Of a DNA stretch of 64,000 nucleotides, positions 47,852 to 56,396 are shown in pieces. Source of the DNA: Oleidesulfovibrio sp047973035 (lineage in GTDB: Bacteria > Desulfobacterota > Desulfovibrionia > Desulfovibrionales > Desulfovibrionaceae); NCBI RefSeq assembly GCF_047973035.1, contig NZ_JBKEBF010000012.1, positions 94,388 to 158,387 of the forward strand, written 5' to 3'. The notes under the pieces are model-generated. The model had not been told where the DNA came from, did not search any database, and worked only from the letters and a program-made list of their open reading frames with translations. How positions within the stretch are numbered: position 1 is the first letter of the stretch; each line of letters opens with the position of its first letter. A program made the translations under genes and the position numbers.

Positions 47852-49591
47852 ATGCACACACCTGCAAGTGATACAAAAGCAATGGATTACGCCTATACCC
47901 TGACGGGAACAGAAGCGACCACAGGATATTTTTCATGTGAACCGCCAAAGGGTACCACGGTTGCTGACGGCATCGCATGGCTGGAGTCTCACCCCGCTGA
48001 CGACTTCATGCACCTATGGCTTCTCAGAAAGCTGACGGACTTTGAGCAAAAAAAGCTCCGCAGCATGATTACCAAAGAATACAAAGGAAAGCCCGTCATA
48101 GAGGCCTTGCTTTATGAAGTATGCCTGCTGACTCCGCGGCTTGCGGGGCTGCTTGGCCGCTTTGCGGATGATGCCGCGCAGCACTTACAGCAGCATACTC
48201 CGCTTCCATATATCAAGTGGTCGCAGCTGCCCGATAAGGACCTGAATAGAGAATGGGTTGAACTTTTCCGCAGCAACATGCACGACCACAACATGCTGCC
48301 CCACCCCGAAGATGAAGAGCTGCCGCCGCTTTTTGACCTTGAAACCGTATCGGACTTGTGGCTTGGCCGCGGGCAGGTTTCCGTTGCCGATGTACGCGAA
48401 GAAGTTAAGGCATCTTGTACAGAGTCCGACTGGCAGCGGCCACCTGCGCAGGAAACTGCAATGCTTGCTCTGGAACGGCTGGTTGAAAACAACATTATCG
48501 GCGGCGTTGAAATGCGCCATATCGCATCGCTCAGCCCGATAGCTCTGCTCAGGCAATGGCAGCTGGATATTTCCGTACAGGCAGGTGCAAATAATCATCA
48601 CCTCAAAGGACTGGCCACTACATACGGCCGCGGCCTTTCGCTTGCTGATGCACGCGTTTCCTATGCCATGGAAATGGTCGAGCGCGCATCATCGTATGCA
48701 TCTGTTATTGATTCCGGCAACGGTCCCGAAGTGACAGGCAGAAAGCAGACATACCCTGTCACGGTGGCCCGCTATTCCGAGCTGGTTTCAAAAGGCATCG
48801 AGGTTGTGAATCCTAATGATTTTCCTCTGGAAGTGCCGTATCAGGACGAACCTCTTCACTGGATGGAAGGCAGGTCACCCCGCCCCGAAGGCGAGACGGT
48901 AGTGCTTGTACCTGTGCAGATGGTGTTTTTATTCTGCAATCTTGACGAGGTATCATTATACACAGCCCCGGGGTCTACCGGACTTGCTTCGGGCAACATC
49001 ATGGAAGAGGCGAAAGTCGCAGCCCTTACAGAGATTATCGAACGCGACGCAGAAGCAACCGTTCCGTACACAAGAGGCGGTTGCTTTACACTGACTACAG
49101 ATGATCCCAAAATAAAAATGCTTCTGGACGATTACAAAGCGCGCGGCATCCATCTGCAATTTCAGGATCTGACAACTGGCTTCGAGGTTCCCTGTTATAA
49201 AGCGTTTGTCATCGGTAAAGACGGCAACATCACACGGGCAACAGGTGCGGGACTGGATGGACGCAGGGCAATCGTTTCCTGCCTTACCGAAACACCATAT
49301 CCGTACCCCAACGGTCCGGAGTCTGCTGCCGTTCTGCCCGGTATACCGGAACGGAAAATGGAAGATCTGCCCGACATGAGCCTTGGGTGCGTTCATAGCA
49401 ATCTTGCGTTGCTGGAACGCATGTTCACAGCCAACAACCGTACACCGGTATATGTCGACCTGAGCCGCAGCGACCTGCAGTTTCCTGTTGTTCGGGCACT
49501 AGTTCCGGGTATGGAGCTGACTGCAGACTTCACACCGTTTACCCGGGTTAATCCCAGACTGTACAAAGCATATCTGGAGTTATTCTCTTAG
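47852..49591 (+). CDS. YcaO-domain protein, stand-alone
   Basis: This 579-residue protein has a YcaO ATP-dependent cyclodehydratase-type domain in its C-terminal two thirds (about 250-579). Motifs that bind ATP and magnesium are visible: YGRGLSLADARVSYAMEMVER and then GLASGNIMEEAKVAALTEII followed by ERDA, and RRAIVSCLTET. YcaO enzymes activate a backbone amide to make azolines or, with a sulfur source, thioamides. The N-terminal 240 residues are helical and not recognised. No precursor peptide, E1-like protein, TfuA or dehydrogenase gene is next to it, so a role in RiPP production is not indicated. ATG at 47852 follows CGGGAG; the frame is open to 47807. Confidence 0.87.
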   Translation: MHTPASDTKAMDYAYTLTGTEATTGYFSCEPPKGTTVADGIAWLESHPADDFMHLWLLRKLTDFEQKKLRSMITKEYKGKPVIEALLYEVCLLTPRLAGLLGRFADDAAQHLQQHTPLPYIKWSQLPDKDLNREWVELFRSNMHDHNMLPHPEDEELPPLFDLETVSDLWLGRGQVSVADVREEVKASCTESDWQRPPAQETAMLALERLVENNIIGGVEMRHIASLSPIALLRQWQLDISVQAGANNHHLKGLATTYGRGLSLADARVSYAMEMVERASSYASVIDSGNGPEVTGRKQTYPVTVARYSELVSKGIEVVNPNDFPLEVPYQDEPLHWMEGRSPRPEGETVVLVPVQMVFLFCNLDEVSLYTAPGSTGLASGNIMEEAKVAALTEIIERDAEATVPYTRGGCFTLTTDDPKIKMLLDDYKARGIHLQFQDLTTGFEVPCYKAFVIGKDGNITRATGAGLDGRRAIVSCLTETPYPYPNGPESAAVLPGIPERKMEDLPDMSLGCVHSNLALLERMFTANNRTPVYVDLSRSDLQFPVVRALVPGMELTADFTPFTRVNPRLYKAYLELFS

Positions 49592-49619
49592 CCGTCATTG
49601 CCTCAAAAGATGTATCTCT

Positions 49620-49659
49620 CCCGCACGGCAACCTGCTTCTGCCGTGCGGGTATTTTATT
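49620..49659 (+). terminator. terminator of the ycaO-like gene
   Basis: CCCGCACGGCA at 49620-49630 pairs perfectly with TGCCGTGCGGG at 49640-49650, followed by TATTTTATT. Confidence 0.9.
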
Positions 49660-49777
49660 ATGAAGCAATGCACGGGCTGATGTTCTTGCTTGTTGCCAGC
49701 ACATACGGCATCATTTACAAGCTCTCTTCCGATCACGCGGATTGTGTGAAAACTCCGACAACCCTACAATATATACC

Positions 49778-50794
49778 ATGCCTATTCTTGATATTCTCCT
49801 TCTGGCCCTTGGCGGCCTCCTGTTATGGTTCGGTGCAGACAGATTGGTCGAAGGCGCATCCGCACTTGCCCGCCGCTTCGGCATATCCGAACTTGTCATC
49901 GGCCTGACAATCGTAGCTCTGGGTACATCTCTGCCTGAGTTTCTGGTTTCGTTCACTGCAGCCCTGAAAGGCTATTCGTCCATCTCCGTTGCAAACGTTG
50001 TAGGCTCGAATATCTTTAACCTCGGGCTGATTCTGGGCGGTGTAGCCTTGCTTCGTCCCGTCATGCCAGAACGCAACATCATGCGCCGTGATGCTCCGAT
50101 ACTTTTTCTCTGCATCATGTTTCTGTTCACATGCGCTGCAACTACAGGCTCAATTCCGCGCTGGGCAGGCCTTCTGCTCACTTCCGGCTTTTGCTGTTAT
50201 ATTTTTTGGCTGGTCATTAAAAGCAGGCAAGAATTTTCTGCAGTTAACGATTCGTTGCAAACAGCACTGAGCACACAAGGAGAATCCTCTCTTGCAAGCC
50301 CCGTATTGCCGGGAGAACCTGAACGCACGGAAGGAATCCAGCCTGTCTGGCGGTGCTTCGGAGGAATTGTCGTTGGACTGGCGGCGCTTACACTGGGCAG
50401 CAGGCTGGTTATTGACGGAGCAACCACCATTGCCGCATGGCTGGGAGTAAGCGAGTGGCTTATCGGCCTGACCATTGTTGCAGGCGGCACATCTTTACCG
50501 GAACTTGTCACCTGCATCGTGGCATCATTTAAGGGCCGCAATGAGATGATGCTGGGCAACCTTATCGGCAGTGATCTTTTTAATTTTGCCGGAGTGCTGG
50601 GCATTACCGCGTTGCTGCGCCCCTTGGCTGTCGATGCGTCCGCACTGCCTAACCTTGCCCTGAGCGCGGTTACCGTTGTTCTTATTGTTCTACTGCTCCG
50701 GCTGCGGGGCCGCTTAGGCGTAGCCGAAGGGCTGCTCATTTTAAGCTTCGGCTTTGGCCGCTGGGTACTGGATGCTTACAGCACAGCCATTTAG
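49778..50794 (+). CDS. CaCA-family sodium/calcium exchanger (YrbG-like)
   Basis: This 338-residue protein has ten or so spans and the two alpha repeats of calcium/cation antiporters: GLTIVALGTSLPEFLVS near residue 45 and GLTIVAGGTSLPELVTC near residue 230. The acidic residue in each repeat binds the cation. It exchanges Na or H for Ca or another divalent ion across the inner membrane. A central loop (about 145-190) is hydrophilic. ATG at 49778 begins the first span; a TTG at 49742 is possible. It ends at a strong bidirectional terminator. Confidence 0.92.
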   Translation: MPILDILLLALGGLLLWFGADRLVEGASALARRFGISELVIGLTIVALGTSLPEFLVSFTAALKGYSSISVANVVGSNIFNLGLILGGVALLRPVMPERNIMRRDAPILFLCIMFLFTCAATTGSIPRWAGLLLTSGFCCYIFWLVIKSRQEFSAVNDSLQTALSTQGESSLASPVLPGEPERTEGIQPVWRCFGGIVVGLAALTLGSRLVIDGATTIAAWLGVSEWLIGLTIVAGGTSLPELVTCIVASFKGRNEMMLGNLIGSDLFNFAGVLGITALLRPLAVDASALPNLALSAVTVVLIVLLLRLRGRLGVAEGLLILSFGFGRWVLDAYSTAI

Positions 50795-50814
50795 CAAACC
50801 TGCTGAGCACACAT

Positions 50815-50852
50815 AAACGCCCCGAAACGACAATGTCGTTTCGGGGCGTTTT
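50815..50852. terminator. bidirectional terminator between convergent genes
   Basis: AACGCCCCGAAACGAC pairs perfectly with its 16-base complement around AAT, with A and T flanks. It ends the exchanger gene (plus) and the gene at 50897 (minus). Confidence 0.95.
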
Positions 50853-50896
50853 CAGTCTGACAAGAGAACATGACATCTGCGCACTGCAAATGTCCG

Positions 50897-51469
50897 CTAC
50901 AGGCCTTTTTCATTCTCCCATGATATGTCCATGTGTTCTGATACGGAAAGAGCTTCCACGCCCAGTGCCTCGGCAGCATGTATTGCCTGCTGTTCAGGTG
51001 TACGCCCCGGTTGCAGCATAAAATGCAACGACATCATGCACAGCGGGTCTGTAGAGGTAAACCTTTCCAGCAGCGACACACGTTCGTTCTCTGACATCCC
51101 CTGCACTAACGTCGCGACATCCGGCATCAGATAAAAAACTTTCCCTTTATTCTTCATAAGGGAACGGATGTTTTCATCGTACAGCAACTTTTCCGGCACG
51201 GAAAAAACAACGCCGGAAGCGCCGGCAAGAATGCTTTCTGCATCACAATCGCATGACAGAGTTTTAAACTGCATATCCAGACGCACCGCAATTGCAGCGG
51301 CAACATCATCACGGCCCTCTCCATCAAGGCCGATACAAAATATACTGTTATTTTTAGCAGAAAAATCCGGCCTAAACATACCTTTTTTAAACGAAGCATG
51401 AACCCTGCTTTCATCTACTGCAATCTTTTCGCAAACAAAGTCCGAAGTATCAAATTTTTTATTTTCCAT
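50897..51469 (-). CDS. shikimate-kinase-like protein with broken P-loop
   Basis: This 190-residue protein aligns by eye with the first 110 residues of shikimate kinases: strand and P-loop SIFCIGLDGEGRDDVAAAIA (43-62), then SILAGASGVVFSVPEKLLYD corresponding to the shikimate-site GGG region, and NKGKVFYLMPDVATLVQGM, like the VVYL...ETL segment. The P-loop Lys and Ser/Thr are replaced by Arg53 and Asp54, and the GGG loop is VPE. ATP phosphoryl transfer is therefore improbable. The C-terminal 70 residues differ from the LID region of kinases. The start is uncertain (GTG at 51478 also possible) with no clear ribosome site. Confidence 0.6.
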   Translation of the reverse strand: MENKKFDTSDFVCEKIAVDESRVHASFKKGMFRPDFSAKNNSIFCIGLDGEGRDDVAAAIAVRLDMQFKTLSCDCDAESILAGASGVVFSVPEKLLYDENIRSLMKNKGKVFYLMPDVATLVQGMSENERVSLLERFTSTDPLCMMSLHFMLQPGRTPEQQAIHAAEALGVEALSVSEHMDISWENEKGL

Positions 51470-51572
51470 TGCTATCACTGAAGATTCATGGTGTTAATCC
51501 GATTAGAAGGTTATAGTAGTCTCAGAGACCTCATCTCTTCAAACTATCTCTATTGCAAGCAGGAGGATTCGG

Positions 51573-53996
51573 ATGTTCGATAAAGTCACACTTTCAGCAA
51601 AATTCTTTGCGGGCAGTATCGGCGTTCTGGTCTTTGCCATTATTTTCCTTTGCGGCGTAAACATATGGCTGGTCAGCGACGGTATGACCCAGCTTGGTAC
51701 TGCCACTCTGGAATCTACTACGGGTAACCTTGTAACCACAATTGAGATGCAAAATGCCATCACACAGGAAAAAGTAACATCCGACCTGAGCGTTCTTGAA
51801 AAAGAAATGGGCGATCTCGGCGAGCTGATGCTCAATGAGGCACACAGCCATCCTGCCACAATGGTAAATCAGGTGACTCAAGACACATCAACAGCCACTA
51901 TTCCTGCCCTGGTCCTGCAAAGTAATGCAGGCATGACTCCTTTGTACAAAAATTACAGTATCGTCGACCGCGTTCAAAAAATGATCGGGGGAACAGCAAC
52001 CATTTTTCAGGTATTACCCGGAAAATTACTCCGTATATCCACTAACGTGCTCAAACTGGACGGTGAACGTGCTGTCGGCACCTATATTCCTGAATCAAGT
52101 CCGGTGTATAAAACAGTAATGCGCGGCGAAACATACAGAGGCAAAGCCTTTGTCGTCAACGCATGGTACATTACAGCCTACAAACCGCTGAAAGACCCTG
52201 CAGGAAATATTGTCGCTGTCGTCTATGTCGGACGAAAAATCATGACCCCGGCTTTAGAAGAAGCGCTTGCAAGCATCAATGTAGGCGGGCTGGGATTTGC
52301 TTTTGCCTACAATAGCAAAGGCGAAATGATCTACCACCCGAAAAGACAGGGGGAGACGTTAGAAGAAATCGGAGTGGCGTCACACTTTCAGGGAGTCAAA
52401 GACGGTTTAGTATCATACGTGCGTGATGATGAAGAACAGTTGTCTTATGTCAAGTATTTCGAACCGTGGGACTGGCACATAGGAGTTCATTTAAGCAAGC
52501 AGGAAACCCTGCGCGGAATGGACAAAAAGGTTCTTAAAGGCTCGCTTGGCGTGGCTGTTCTGGCATTACTGATAGGATGTATATGCACATGGCTTGTTTT
52601 GCGCAGCATCACAGCCTCTCTTAACAAGCTTGAGCACTTTACAGCGGCAGTGGCACAGGGCAATTACAATGCCTCCATCAGCTATCAGGCAGATGATGCG
52701 ATAGGTAAAACCATCATTGCAGTTCAGCGCATGGTTGCAGTTATCAAAGAACGCCTCGGTTTTTCCAATGGCATTCTGCAGGGTATGGCTACGCCGTGCA
52801 TCGTGGTGGATACGAATGAAAGCATTTCGTTTGTCAACCAGCCTGCGTTGCAAGTCCTGCAGGCGCAGGGAGCTCCTGAAAGCTGGCAGAACAAGTCCGT
52901 CGGCCTCCTTTTCCATAACGATGCAAACCATGAAACCATTCTTGGCAGCACCGTGCGTGATAAGCAGTCGAAACTGAACAGGCAATTGGTATTGCAGCGC
53001 AACGGTCAGGATATTCACCTGCGTGTGGATACAGCCCCGCTGTATGACCTTGACGGAGTGCTGCTTGGAGCCTTCGGCCTGTATACCGACATGACGGAAA
53101 ACCATCGCCAGCAGCAGGCGATGGAAGAAAAGAACGCGATCATCGCCAATGCGGCAGAACAGGCTGACGGCGTCTCCCAGAATGTATCCGGTGCCGCGTC
53201 TGATCTGTTCGCCCTGATCGAAGAAGCGAATCAGGGAGCGGAGTTACAAAAAGAAAGAACAGGTGAAGCTGCCACTGCCATGGAAGAAATGAATGCAACG
53301 GTTATGGAAGTTGCCCGCAGTGCAGGTGAAGCTGCATCCGGTGCCGATGAAGCCCGTGCAAAAGCAGAAGAAGGTGCCGAGATTGTTCAGCAGGTGATTT
53401 CTGCCAGCCGGCAGGTTTCCGCAGAGGCAGAAAACCTGAGCGCGAACATGCAACTGCTCGGTTCGCAAGTGGAAAGCATCAGTCAGATTATGAATATGAT
53501 CAATGACATTGCCGACCAGACAAACCTGCTGGCGCTTAACGCAGCCATCGAAGCTGCCCGTGCCGGAGATGCAGGACGCGGCTTTGCAGTTGTTGCTGAC
53601 GAAGTCCGCAAGCTGGCAGAAAAAACGATGGACGCAACCAAGCAGGTCGGAACGGCCATTACCGAAATTCAGGACGGTGCACGCAAGAACCTTGAGGCAA
53701 CCCAGAAGGCGGTAACCAGCATTGAGCAAAGCACGGAGCTTGCCAACCAGTCCGGCGAAGCCTTGCAACACATCCTGCAGCTTTCCATTGAAACTGCCGA
53801 TCAGGTTCGCTCCATTGCCACCGCAGCGGAACAACAATCTGCAGCTTCTGAAGAAATCAGCCGCGCCACAGCAGAAGTAGACAGGATATCGACGGAAACG
53901 CTGCAGTCCATGAACCGTTCTGCCAACTCTGTCAGTCAGCTGTCAGAAGAAGCCCAGCGTCTGCAGCAGATTATTGAAATGATGACCAAAGAATAG
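51573..53996 (+). CDS. methyl-accepting chemotaxis protein with Cache and PAS domains
   Basis: This 807-residue receptor has a first span (about 10-32), a large periplasmic Cache_3/Cache_2-type sensor (about 35-310), a second span (about 318-340), HAMP (about 341-395), a PAS domain (about 405-510) and the MCP signalling domain (about 560-800) with the hairpin tip INDIADQTNLLALNAAIEAA. It senses a small molecule outside the cell and controls CheA. The C-terminus MTKE lacks a CheR-binding pentapeptide. AGGAGGATT precedes the ATG. The PAS between HAMP and the signalling region adds a possible cytoplasmic redox or ligand input. Confidence 0.93.
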   Translation: MFDKVTLSAKFFAGSIGVLVFAIIFLCGVNIWLVSDGMTQLGTATLESTTGNLVTTIEMQNAITQEKVTSDLSVLEKEMGDLGELMLNEAHSHPATMVNQVTQDTSTATIPALVLQSNAGMTPLYKNYSIVDRVQKMIGGTATIFQVLPGKLLRISTNVLKLDGERAVGTYIPESSPVYKTVMRGETYRGKAFVVNAWYITAYKPLKDPAGNIVAVVYVGRKIMTPALEEALASINVGGLGFAFAYNSKGEMIYHPKRQGETLEEIGVASHFQGVKDGLVSYVRDDEEQLSYVKYFEPWDWHIGVHLSKQETLRGMDKKVLKGSLGVAVLALLIGCICTWLVLRSITASLNKLEHFTAAVAQGNYNASISYQADDAIGKTIIAVQRMVAVIKERLGFSNGILQGMATPCIVVDTNESISFVNQPALQVLQAQGAPESWQNKSVGLLFHNDANHETILGSTVRDKQSKLNRQLVLQRNGQDIHLRVDTAPLYDLDGVLLGAFGLYTDMTENHRQQQAMEEKNAIIANAAEQADGVSQNVSGAASDLFALIEEANQGAELQKERTGEAATAMEEMNATVMEVARSAGEAASGADEARAKAEEGAEIVQQVISASRQVSAEAENLSANMQLLGSQVESISQIMNMINDIADQTNLLALNAAIEAARAGDAGRGFAVVADEVRKLAEKTMDATKQVGTAITEIQDGARKNLEATQKAVTSIEQSTELANQSGEALQHILQLSIETADQVRSIATAAEQQSAASEEISRATAEVDRISTETLQSMNRSANSVSQLSEEAQRLQQIIEMMTKE

Positions 53997-54021
53997 CCGA
54001 CACGGCAGTAACACAAAAACT

Positions 54022-54052
54022 AAGGCCGCTCTGCTTCAGAGCGGCCTTTTTA
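54022..54052. terminator. bidirectional terminator between the MCP and phosphoesterase genes
   Basis: AAGGCCGCTCTG pairs with CAGAGCGGCCTT around CTT, followed by TTT on the plus strand and by TAGTTTTTG on the minus strand. Confidence 0.93.
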
Positions 54053-54079
54053 ATCGTAAAATAAAACCGTAAGTGACTC

Positions 54080-55282
54080 TTATACTCTTTGCAGCTTTAT
54101 CCTCGTTATCTCTGCAGGAGCGCCCAGCCTGAAAGGCGGCCCCCAGAAACCGGTACCGCGACTGACATAAACAAGCATCCCGTCATGATCATGCAATCCG
54201 CTCAGATAAGGCTGAACCATGGTCACAACCGCCATAAAGGGGAACACCTGCCCGCCGTGTGTATGCCCGCACAGCATGGCATCCCATCCGGCTTCATGCG
54301 CCTTGTAAACGCTTGCAGGCTGATGCGCCAGCAAAAGGCGAAAGTCCGCAGACTCTCCGCCCTGCATAGCTTTGCGGCTATCACTCCTGTACTTGCGACC
54401 AAAGCGTACTGCTTCGTAATCACTTATACCGCCAACCAACAAAGAAGCTCCACCACGCCGAACCATAACATTACGGTTTTCTAGCATGGTCAGCCCCACC
54501 GCCTCAAAGGCTGGTAGCCAGCGTTCAATACCGGAATAAAACTCATGGTTACCGGACACACCGTATACACCGTCGGGTGCGGTCAATCGGGCAAAAGGCT
54601 GAATATCAGACCACAAGTGGGCCGGTGACCCGTCAACCATATCGCCGGTAACGGCGATCATATCCGCACCGGCGCCGTTTGCCGCGTCCACGACACCATT
54701 CAGCCAGTCAACTCCCAAAGAGGCTCCCACGTGCAGATCAGAAAGCTGCACTATGGTGTACCCTTCCAGATCGGGATGCAATCCGGCAATCTTTATGCTG
54801 ACATCGGTAAGCGGCGGAATACGTAAAGCGCCGTACAAGGCAGAACCGGAAAAAGTTCCTGCCACAGCCATTACGCCCGTACCTGATATGCTTTTAAGAA
54901 AATGGCGCCGCGACGTATCCGTTATACCGCATGAATCAGCAACAGCCCTCTCAGGACTGATACGCTGTAAACGCTGCGAAAGTGTGCGGACAAAACATAG
55001 CGATTTTCCGGCAAACAATAATACGTCACGAAAAACCAGCACCACCAGCACCAAAGCGGCAATGCCGAATGCTATAGCTCCGGCAAAGGCCAGCACGTCA
55101 AGGGCCCGGCTTTCGATACCTGCGCGAAGCATGGCAGCTTCAACCGGAATGCTGGCCCACGCGTAAACAAGGCAAAACCACGCCGTAAAGCGCCCTCCCC
55201 GGCCAAGACCGGAAGGCCCGATAAGGCGCAGCCCTGTGTACAAAGCAAAAAAAACGGTCAGACAAATAAGGCCGATATACAT
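54080..55282 (-). CDS. membrane metallophosphoesterase (YkuE/YaeI type)
   Basis: This 400-residue protein has three N-terminal spans (about 1-22, 30-52, 60-88), then a twin-arginine-like motif TSRRHFLKS (about 122) with a hydrophobic segment, and a calcineurin-type phosphoesterase domain. Metal-binding motifs are complete: SDLHVG, VTGDMVDG, SGNHEF, LLAHQP and CGHTHGGQ. YkuE-like enzymes act on lipid-linked phosphate compounds at the outer face. The ATG at 55282 starts the first span; an upstream opening in the same frame to 55429 would overlap the nitroreductase gene. It follows that gene by 43 bases on the same strand. Confidence 0.88.
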   Translation of the reverse strand: MYIGLICLTVFFALYTGLRLIGPSGLGRGGRFTAWFCLVYAWASIPVEAAMLRAGIESRALDVLAFAGAIAFGIAALVLVVLVFRDVLLFAGKSLCFVRTLSQRLQRISPERAVADSCGITDTSRRHFLKSISGTGVMAVAGTFSGSALYGALRIPPLTDVSIKIAGLHPDLEGYTIVQLSDLHVGASLGVDWLNGVVDAANGAGADMIAVTGDMVDGSPAHLWSDIQPFARLTAPDGVYGVSGNHEFYSGIERWLPAFEAVGLTMLENRNVMVRRGGASLLVGGISDYEAVRFGRKYRSDSRKAMQGGESADFRLLLAHQPASVYKAHEAGWDAMLCGHTHGGQVFPFMAVVTMVQPYLSGLHDHDGMLVYVSRGTGFWGPPFRLGAPAEITRIKLQRV

Positions 55283-55325
55283 CACATAACGCCCAGAATG
55301 GCATGTCTGGCAGGCAGTCCTGCCG

Positions 55326-56153
55326 TTAAGAAATCCAGCGGGCGGGTAACCCGTTACGCATGGGCACCTTGTGGTAGCCGTAGCGTCCGTACCCGAGCAT
55401 CTGCGCGCCGCAGATATGTTGACCGTCATTCAGCCCCAGAAATTCTCTGAGAGCTTCGGATTCGCGGACAGCATGAATAAAATAGCCAGCCCAGCAGGCT
55501 CCTACTTTGTGAGCATGTGCGGCAAGTTCTAGATACGTCAATGCAATTGAACCATCGACATCAGACCAGTCGGTGTGTTCGTCCGTATACGCTATTGCAA
55601 GATGGGGCGCACCGCGCAAAATGCAATCCTGCCCCTTGCGCCATGCCGCGATCAAACCTGCCACACCATACTTCTTTGCCAGTTCAGGGTCGTCACGCCG
55701 CAGAGTCGTCATCCAGTCAATAACCATAGACGCCAGTTGCTGTGTCTTATTGGGGTCTTCCACCATTACCCAGCGTACGGGCCGCCTGTTGCTGGCAGAA
55801 GGAGCCCAGTCCGCACCACGCAAAATTGAGGCCAGTGTGTCATGGGGTACAGGACGCTGCTTGAAACAACGGATAGAGCGCCTGCTACGAAGAAAAAGTT
55901 CCGCCTGATCCGAGGTTACAGCCAGTTCTTTTTCCAGCGGGACGAAGCCTTCGGGGGGCATAGGAGCAAGGCTGACGGCTCCGGTTTTGCACACGGCTAC
56001 ACAATGTCCGCAGCGGAGGCAGACATCTTCGGAACCGGTGCGCATTTTCGGCATACCTGTTTCTTTATCTGCAATTAAAATCAGTACGGGGCACTCCTGA
56101 ATACAGGCACCGCAGCGCTTACAGGCATCGGCATCAGCCGTAAAAAAACTCAT
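55326..56153 (-). CDS. ferredoxin-nitroreductase fusion protein
   Basis: This 275-residue protein begins with a two-cluster ferredoxin domain, CKRCGACIQEC and CLRCGHCVAVC (residues about 11-60), then a nitroreductase-type flavin domain with RRSIRCFKQRPVP and GADWAPSASNRRPV. It probably uses FMN, with electrons delivered internally from the clusters. Such fusions are common in anaerobes; the substrate is unknown. ATG at 56153 after AAGGA is preferred over 56189. It is the upstream partner of the phosphoesterase gene. Confidence 0.92.
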   Translation of the reverse strand: MSFFTADADACKRCGACIQECPVLILIADKETGMPKMRTGSEDVCLRCGHCVAVCKTGAVSLAPMPPEGFVPLEKELAVTSDQAELFLRSRRSIRCFKQRPVPHDTLASILRGADWAPSASNRRPVRWVMVEDPNKTQQLASMVIDWMTTLRRDDPELAKKYGVAGLIAAWRKGQDCILRGAPHLAIAYTDEHTDWSDVDGSIALTYLELAAHAHKVGACWAGYFIHAVRESEALREFLGLNDGQHICGAQMLGYGRYGYHKVPMRNGLPARWIS

Positions 56154-56396
56154 TTCACAAATCCTTATCAAAATGATGCATGGCATCACACGGGTAATGC
56201 ATATAGAAAACAGCCATATTACTCTTATATGGCAACAAATTGAATAAAAGTTCCGTCATCGGCATTCAAGGAGCATTAGTGCAACCAAGCACAAGAGAAA
56301 CGGCTTGTTCGCACAATCGGAAAGGCTTGTCACCCCTGTTTTGTCAATCGAACCGCTTTGAGATACAAGGGGAGATTACAGAATTCCGGAGGGGAC

